A DNA stretch of 64,000 bases from Cupriavidus taiwanensis (GTDB taxonomy: Bacteria > Pseudomonadota > Gammaproteobacteria > Burkholderiales > Burkholderiaceae). The stretch lies in the NCBI RefSeq assembly GCF_900250075.1, contig NZ_LT977071.1, positions 1,550,941 through 1,614,940 on the forward strand, in the 5' to 3' direction. The translations under genes were made by a program, and so were the position numbers. Shown here one piece after another: positions 59,350-64,000 of this stretch. Positions within the stretch are counted from its first letter, which is position 1. Every line of letters starts with the position of its first letter. The notes below the pieces were generated by a model. It saw only the letters and a program-made list of their open reading frames with translations, was not told the DNA's origin and made no database searches.

Positions 59350-60174
59350 TCAGTGCGAGCACAACACCGCCGCCATCTCCTTCGCCGCACCCTGCAGCGT
59401 CGGCACCGCCTGCAGCAACGCTTCGAGCGAGGCCCGCGCGGTCGGCGCATGACAGGCAATCGCCGCGACCACCCGGCCGGGCCCGGCGCTGTCCGGTTCG
59501 CGCACCGGCACCGCCACGGCGCACATGCCGCGCACGAATTCCTCGTGATCGACGCCGATGCCGCGCGCGGCCAGCCGGTCGAGTTCGGTGTTGAGTACGG
59601 GCAGGTCGGACAGCGTGCGCGGCGTGTGCGCGGCGAGGTCCAGGCGCCGCAGTGTCTGCTGGCGTTCCAGCCGGTTCATCGCTGACAGGAACAGCTTGCC
59701 GCTGGCGGTGCAATGCAGCGGCACATGGATGCCAGGCGACAACTGCAGGCGCAGCGGCTCGTGTGTTTCCACGCGCTCGACGTAAAGCACGCGGTCGCCG
59801 TCGAGCGCGGTCAGGTTGCAGGTCTCTCCCAGCCGCGCCACCAGCCGGGCCAGGATGCCGCGGCATTCCCGCAGCAGCGGCGGGCTGCGCAGCGTCTGCA
59901 GCGACAACGCCGCCGCGGCCGGACCAGGCACATAGCCGCGCTCGGCCGGCATCCGCACCACGAAGCCGCTGCGCTCCATCGCCGCCAGCAGGCGCATCAG
60001 CGTCGCCTTCGGCACATGCAGCCGCTGCGACAGCTGCGACAGCGTCTGCGGCTGCTGCGCCCGCGCCAGGCTGGACAGCACCGCCAGCACGCGCAGGCTG
60101 CGGGCGTCCTCCTCCGGCGCCGCGTCCTCTGCTGCAGTGCGATTCTGAAACGGCATTGTCATGTTCTGTTTCAC
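59350..60174 (-). CDS. IclR family transcriptional regulator
   Basis: A 274-aa IclR regulator: winged HTH RSLRVLAVLSSLARAQQPQTLSQLSQRLHVPKATLMRLLAAMERSGFV (about residues 26-73) and the IclR effector domain (ETCNLTALDGDRVLYVERVE, HCTASGKLFLSAM, DHEEFVRGMCAVAVPVRE). The start is GTG at 60174 with GAGGAG upstream. It is divergent from the GMC oxidoreductase gene, with a candidate operator in between, so it probably controls the GMC/MHS transporter pair. Confidence 0.92.
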   Translation of the reverse strand: MKQNMTMPFQNRTAAEDAAPEEDARSLRVLAVLSSLARAQQPQTLSQLSQRLHVPKATLMRLLAAMERSGFVVRMPAERGYVPGPAAAALSLQTLRSPPLLRECRGILARLVARLGETCNLTALDGDRVLYVERVETHEPLRLQLSPGIHVPLHCTASGKLFLSAMNRLERQQTLRRLDLAAHTPRTLSDLPVLNTELDRLAARGIGVDHEEFVRGMCAVAVPVREPDSAGPGRVVAAIACHAPTARASLEALLQAVPTLQGAAKEMAAVLCSH

Positions 60175-60233
60175 AACCGGCGTCTCCTCGCGATTGGGCT
60201 TTCCATTCCGGCCTTGAAAAATAAAATCCGGAA

Positions 60234-60246
60234 CAGAACGTTTCAG
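60234..60246. promoter_or_regulatory. Candidate IclR operator
   Basis: CAGAA-CGT-TTCAG, an imperfect dyad (one mismatch) in the 128-base IclR/GMC divergent region, beside an AT-rich stretch. The halves TTTCA and CAGAAC recur, reordered, across the IclR start (60157-60173), suggesting a second site. Binding is inferred. Confidence 0.35.
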
Positions 60247-60302
60247 ATTATAAATCCAGGCCGCGGGCTACGTGCCCAGGCCAGCAACAGGAGACAGCGA
60301 CG

Positions 60303-61958
60303 ATGTCGCAAACCGTTGACTACATCGTGGTGGGCGCGGGCTCGGCCGGGTGCGTGCTGGCCAACCGGCTCAGCGAAGACGGCCGCTATTCGGTCTGCCT
60401 GCTCGAGGCGGGCCCGCCCGACCGCTACCCGTGGATCCATATCCCGATCGGCTATGGCAAGACCATGTTCCACAAGCAGGTGAACTGGGGCTTCTATACC
60501 GACCCCGATCCCAACATGCTGAACCGCCGCATCTACTGGCCGCGCGGGCGCACGCTGGGCGGCAGCAGCGCCATCAACGGCCTGATCTACGTGCGCGGCC
60601 AGCGCGAGGACTACGACCACTGGGCCGCGCTGGGCAATCCGGGCTGGGGCTGGGACGACTGCCTGCCCTACTTCCGCAAGCTCGAGAACAACGACCTCGG
60701 CGCCGGGCCGACGCGTGGCACCGGGGGCCCGCTCAATGCCACCTCGATCGACAGGCGCCATCCGCTGGTCGATGCCTTCGTCGCCGCCGGGCAGGCGCTG
60801 GGCCTGCCGCGCCAGACCGACTTCAACGGCGGCGACCAGGAAGGCGTGGGCTATTACCAGCTCACCACGCGCAACGGCTGGCGCTGCTCCACCGCGGTGG
60901 CCTACCTGCGCCCGGCGCGCGGGCGCGCCAACCTGCGCGTCGAGACCGATGCGCACACCACCGGCATCCTGTTCGAAGGCAAGCGCGCCGTGGGCGTGCG
61001 CTACACCCAGCATGGCCAGCCCTATATCCTGCGGGCGCGGCGCGAGGTGATCCTGTGCGCCGGGGCGCTGCAGTCGCCGCAGCTGCTGCAGCTGTCCGGC
61101 ATCGGCCCGGCGCCGCTGCTGCACGAGCTGGGCGTGCCGGTGGTGCACGCGCTGCCGGGCGTCGGCGAAAACCTGCAGGACCACCTGCAGATCCGGCTGA
61201 TCTACGAGGTGGCCAAACCCATCACCACCAACGACCAGCTGCGCACGCTGGCCGGCAAGGCGCGCATGGGCCTGGAATGGCTGCTGCTGCGCAAGGGCCC
61301 GCTGGCGATCGGCATCAACCAGGGCGCGATGTTCTGCCGCGCCCTGCCGCAGGAAAGCGCCACGCCGGACACGCAGTTCCATTTCTCGACACTGTCGGCC
61401 GACATGGCCGGCGGCACGGTGCATCCGTTCTCGGGCTGCACCTATTCCGTGTGCCAGCTGCGCCCGGCGTCGCGCGGCACCGTGCGGATCCGTTCGACCG
61501 ACCCGTTCGAGCCGCCGTCGATGCAGCCCAACTACCTGTCGGCCGAACTGGACCGGCGCTGCACCATCGCCGCGGTGCGCTATGCGCGGCGCGTGGCGCA
61601 GACCGAACCGATGCGGGGCTTGATGCGGCGCGAGTTCCGGCCAGGCGACGATGTGCGCAGCGACGACGAGATCCTGCACTTCTGCCGCGAGTACGGCGCC
61701 ACCATCTTCCATCCGTCGGGCACGGCCAAGATGGGCCCGGCCGCCGATCCGCTGGCGGTGGTCGATGCGCGCCTGCGCGTGCACGGCATCGGCGGGCTGC
61801 GCGTGGTGGACTGCTCGGTGATGCCCACGCTGGTCTCGGGCAACACCAACGTGCCGGTGGTGATGATGGCCGAGCGCGCGGCAGACCTGATCCGCGAAGA
61901 CGCGCGGCGCGAGATCCACCACGCCGACGTCGCGGCGCCGATGGCCGCCGCGGCCTGA
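60303..61958 (+). CDS. GMC family oxidoreductase (choline/alcohol dehydrogenase-like)
   Basis: A 551-aa FAD enzyme: YIVVGAGSAGCVLANRLSED at the N-terminus, GMC signature 1 GRTLGGSSAINGLIYVRG, signature 2 GALQSPQLLQLSGIGP, and active-site HPSGTAKMGP with GNTNVPVVMMAERAADLI. It matches BetA/AlkJ-type alcohol dehydrogenases, which pass electrons to the respiratory chain. It is divergent from the IclR gene and followed by an MHS transporter gene, suggesting uptake and oxidation of one alcohol. Confidence 0.93.
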   Translation: MSQTVDYIVVGAGSAGCVLANRLSEDGRYSVCLLEAGPPDRYPWIHIPIGYGKTMFHKQVNWGFYTDPDPNMLNRRIYWPRGRTLGGSSAINGLIYVRGQREDYDHWAALGNPGWGWDDCLPYFRKLENNDLGAGPTRGTGGPLNATSIDRRHPLVDAFVAAGQALGLPRQTDFNGGDQEGVGYYQLTTRNGWRCSTAVAYLRPARGRANLRVETDAHTTGILFEGKRAVGVRYTQHGQPYILRARREVILCAGALQSPQLLQLSGIGPAPLLHELGVPVVHALPGVGENLQDHLQIRLIYEVAKPITTNDQLRTLAGKARMGLEWLLLRKGPLAIGINQGAMFCRALPQESATPDTQFHFSTLSADMAGGTVHPFSGCTYSVCQLRPASRGTVRIRSTDPFEPPSMQPNYLSAELDRRCTIAAVRYARRVAQTEPMRGLMRREFRPGDDVRSDDEILHFCREYGATIFHPSGTAKMGPAADPLAVVDARLRVHGIGGLRVVDCSVMPTLVSGNTNVPVVMMAERAADLIREDARREIHHADVAAPMAAAA

Positions 61959-62069
61959 AGCGGCAAACCGGCGGGCCGGGCATCCATAAGCACCCGGCCA
62001 GCCCTGCAGCGCATCGGCGTCCATAAACATCCTTCCAGAGGACGCCGCCCACCACCAGAGGAGACAAGC

Positions 62070-63398
62070 ATGACTAGCCCTAACGAACAGGCGATCCGCA
62101 AGGTCGCGCTGGCGTCCGTGATCGGCGCCACCATCGAGTGGTATGACTTCTTCCTGTACGGCGTGGTAGCCGGCCTGGTCTTCAACAAGCTGTACTTCCC
62201 CGGCGACGACCCGCTGGTGGCCACCATGCTGGCCTACACCACCTTTGCGGTGGGATTTGTCACGCGCCCGCTCGGCGGCGTGATCTTCGGGCACTTCGGC
62301 GACAAGGTCGGACGCAAGAGCATGCTGGTGATGACGCTGATGATCATGGGCGTCTCCACCTTCCTGATCGGGCTGGTGCCGACCTATGACAGCATCGGCA
62401 TCCTGGCGCCGGTGCTGTTGCTGCTGCTGCGCGTGCTGCAGGGCATCGGCCTGGGCGGCGAATGGGGCGGCGCGGTGCTGATGGCGTACGAGTACGCGCC
62501 GCCGCACCGCAAGGGCTTCTACGCGTCGCTGCCGCAGATCGGGCTGGCGATCGGGCTGTGCCTGGCCTCGGGCGTGGTGGCGCTGCTGTCGCTGACGCTG
62601 TCGGATGCGCAGTTCCTGGCCTGGGGCTGGCGTGTCGCGTTCCTGATCTCGGCGGCGATGGTGTTCGTCGGCATGTACATACGGCTGAACGTCAAGGAAA
62701 CGCCGGAATTCGCCGTGATCAAGCAGCGCAATGCCGAAACGCAGATTCCATTTGTCGACATGATGCGGCGCTACCCCGGCAATATCGTCAAGGGCATGGG
62801 CGCGCGCTATATCGACGGCGTCTTCTTCAACATCTTCGGCGTGTTCTCCATCACCTACCTGACCCAGACCGTCAACATCAGCCGCACGCAGGCGCTGGTC
62901 GGCGTGATGGCGGCGGCGATCGCGATGTGCTTCTTCATCCCGTTCTTTGGCCACCTGTCCGACCGCATTGGCCGCACGCGGGTGTATTTCTGGGGTTCGC
63001 TGATCACCGCGCTGTCGGCCTTCCCGGCGTTCTGGCTGATGCTGAACAGCGGCGGCAACACCATGCTGCTGTGGCTGGCGATCGTGGTGCCGTTCGGCAT
63101 CCTCTACGCCGCGGTGTACGGGCCGGAGGCGGCGCTGTTCTGCGAGCTGTTCGATGCCCGGGTGCGCTACACCGGGATCTCGTTCGTCTACCAGTTCTCG
63201 GGCATCTTCGCTTCCGGCATCACCCCCATCATCGCCACGGCGCTGCTCAAGTCGGGCGGCGGACAACCGTGGCAGATCTGCGCCTACGTGGCGTTCGCGG
63301 GACTGGTGTCGGCGCTGTCGGTGGCGCTGATCGGGCGGCGCGCGGGGACCCCGGAGCCGGGCGAGAGCGGCGTGCCGCTGCACGGCCCGGCGCGCTGA
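62070..63398 (+). CDS. MFS transporter, metabolite:H+ symporter (MHS) family
   Basis: A 442-aa twelve-helix symporter of the ProP/ShiA type: ASVIGATIEWYDFFLYG at helix 1, GGVIFGHFGDKVGRKSMLVMTL in loop 2-3, and GEWGGAVLMAYEYAPPHRKGFYASLPQ in the middle. GAGGAGAC precedes the ATG. It follows the GMC gene by 111 bases, and its substrate is probably the compound oxidised by that enzyme (a betaine, an acid or an aromatic). Confidence 0.93.
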   Translation: MTSPNEQAIRKVALASVIGATIEWYDFFLYGVVAGLVFNKLYFPGDDPLVATMLAYTTFAVGFVTRPLGGVIFGHFGDKVGRKSMLVMTLMIMGVSTFLIGLVPTYDSIGILAPVLLLLLRVLQGIGLGGEWGGAVLMAYEYAPPHRKGFYASLPQIGLAIGLCLASGVVALLSLTLSDAQFLAWGWRVAFLISAAMVFVGMYIRLNVKETPEFAVIKQRNAETQIPFVDMMRRYPGNIVKGMGARYIDGVFFNIFGVFSITYLTQTVNISRTQALVGVMAAAIAMCFFIPFFGHLSDRIGRTRVYFWGSLITALSAFPAFWLMLNSGGNTMLLWLAIVVPFGILYAAVYGPEAALFCELFDARVRYTGISFVYQFSGIFASGITPIIATALLKSGGGQPWQICAYVAFAGLVSALSVALIGRRAGTPEPGESGVPLHGPAR

Positions 63399-63475
63399 GC
63401 GCGGGGGCAGCGGCCAGCGTTGCGGCAGGCCGGCAATGTCTTAGAATGGCACCACGCTAATGACAGGGACATTGC

Positions 63476-64000
63476 ATGCAACCTTCGGACGGCACCGGCA
63501 CCGGAACCGGCACCACCGCCGCCCCGCTTCTGCCCAAGGTGGTGCGCCAGCGGCTGCACGACACCGTGGTCGACCACCTGCGCAACTTCATCGTCGAAGG
63601 GGTGCTGGCGCCCGGCATGAAGCTGAACGAGCGCGAACTGTGCGAAACGCTGGGGATCTCGCGCACGCCGCTGCGCGAGGCGCTCAAGGTGCTAGCCGCC
63701 GAAGGGCTGATCGAGATCTCGCCCAACCGCGGCGCCAGCGTCTCGCGCATGAGCGAGGCCGAGGCGTGGGAGGCGTTCGAGCTGATGAGCGGGCTGGAAG
63801 CCTTTGCCGGCGAGCTGGCGTGCGAGCGCATCACCGCGCCGGAACTGGCCGAGATCAAGGCGCTGCATTACGCCATGCTGGCCTGCCATGCCCGCAACGA
63901 CCTTCCCGGCTACTACAGCCGCAACCAGGAAATCCACGACCGCATCGCCGCGGCGGCGCGCAACCAGACCCTGCTGCAGACCTACCTGACGCTGAACCGG
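63476..64000 (+). CDS. GntR family regulator (FCD subfamily), 3' end missing
   Basis: The first 175 codons of a GntR regulator; it is cut by the window end. A Thr/Gly-repeat lead-in (GTGTGTGTT) is followed by the winged HTH MKLNERELCETLGISRTPLREALKVLAAEGLIEI (about residues 46-80) and the beginning of an FCD domain. AGGGAC lies before the ATG. It begins 78 bases after the MHS transporter stop and could be co-transcribed with it or start its own unit. Confidence 0.88.
   Translation, partial: MQPSDGTGTGTGTTAAPLLPKVVRQRLHDTVVDHLRNFIVEGVLAPGMKLNERELCETLGISRTPLREALKVLAAEGLIEISPNRGASVSRMSEAEAWEAFELMSGLEAFAGELACERITAPELAEIKALHYAMLACHARNDLPGYYSRNQEIHDRIAAAARNQTLLQTYLTLNR

Noticed and set aside
60243..63383. 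A 1046-codon minus-strand frame opposite the GMC and MHS genes
   Set aside because: His/Arg/Gln-rich antisense frame without recognisable motifs; the plus-strand genes have Shine-Dalgarno sites and family signatures.
63488..63512. Thr/Gly-coding short repeats at the start of the last GntR gene
   Set aside because: The units are imperfect and short; ordinary low-complexity lead-in, not a convincing variable repeat.

Overview
The window looks like a replicon of a high-GC betaproteobacterium of the Burkholderiaceae, most like Cupriavidus/Ralstonia. The reasons are strong G/C preference at third codon positions, four orphan Bug (TctC-type) periplasmic receptors, many GntR/LysR/IclR regulators beside short catabolic operons, a Czc-type metal efflux operon and CoA-ester catabolism genes. 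I see no rRNA, tRNA, CRISPR array, transposase or origin. The species is an inference.

Layout. 1-1727: pntAB transhydrogenase (pntB cut by the window edge). 1764-6256: a GntR-controlled cluster (FAH-family hydrolase, Frc-like CoA-transferase, GntR regulator, ketopantoate-reductase-like enzyme) sharing a TGATATATCA operator. 6389-11011: TerC-like membrane protein, OpgD, a GntR regulator, a DMT exporter and a 61-aa protein. 11433-31500: a catabolic region that looks less GC-rich than its surroundings. 31840-39751: an SDR and a heavy-metal RND efflux operon. 39914-45566: acyl-CoA dehydrogenase, CoA-transferase, thiolase and acyl-CoA ligase. 45592-50564: LysR, AraC and LysR regulators, an M20 amidohydrolase and a Bug receptor. 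50592-54567: a lipoprotein sugar-dehydrogenase-like protein, two envelope proteins and a UDG-superfamily protein. 54610-59328: Bug receptor, MlrC-like M81 protein, Bug receptor and divergent LysR. 59350-64000: IclR, GMC oxidoreductase, MHS-type transporter and a GntR gene cut by the window end.

The most interesting part is 11.4-31.5 kb, where two systems are interleaved. The inner block (13848-24802) encodes a ribose-type ABC importer in one eight-gene transcription unit with a hydroxyquinol-type intradiol dioxygenase, a Dabb protein, a YciI protein and a GMC oxidoreductase. It also carries a divergent LysR gene, a maleylacetate-reductase-like enzyme and a 3-hydroxyisobutyrate-dehydrogenase-like enzyme. 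Together these suggest uptake of a polar or cyclic substrate, oxidation to a trihydroxybenzene, ring cleavage to maleylacetate and reduction to 3-oxoadipate. The outer system consists of a TetR regulator, an alpha/beta hydrolase, a Bug receptor, an unrecognised 245-aa protein, and an MFS / CocE-type hydrolase / 2OG-Fe(II) oxygenase operon. Its promoters share a second operator, TGTAC-N4-GACCAA, found seven times only in this region as far as I could read. The inner block appears to sit inside the outer regulon. The substrates of both systems are unknown to me.
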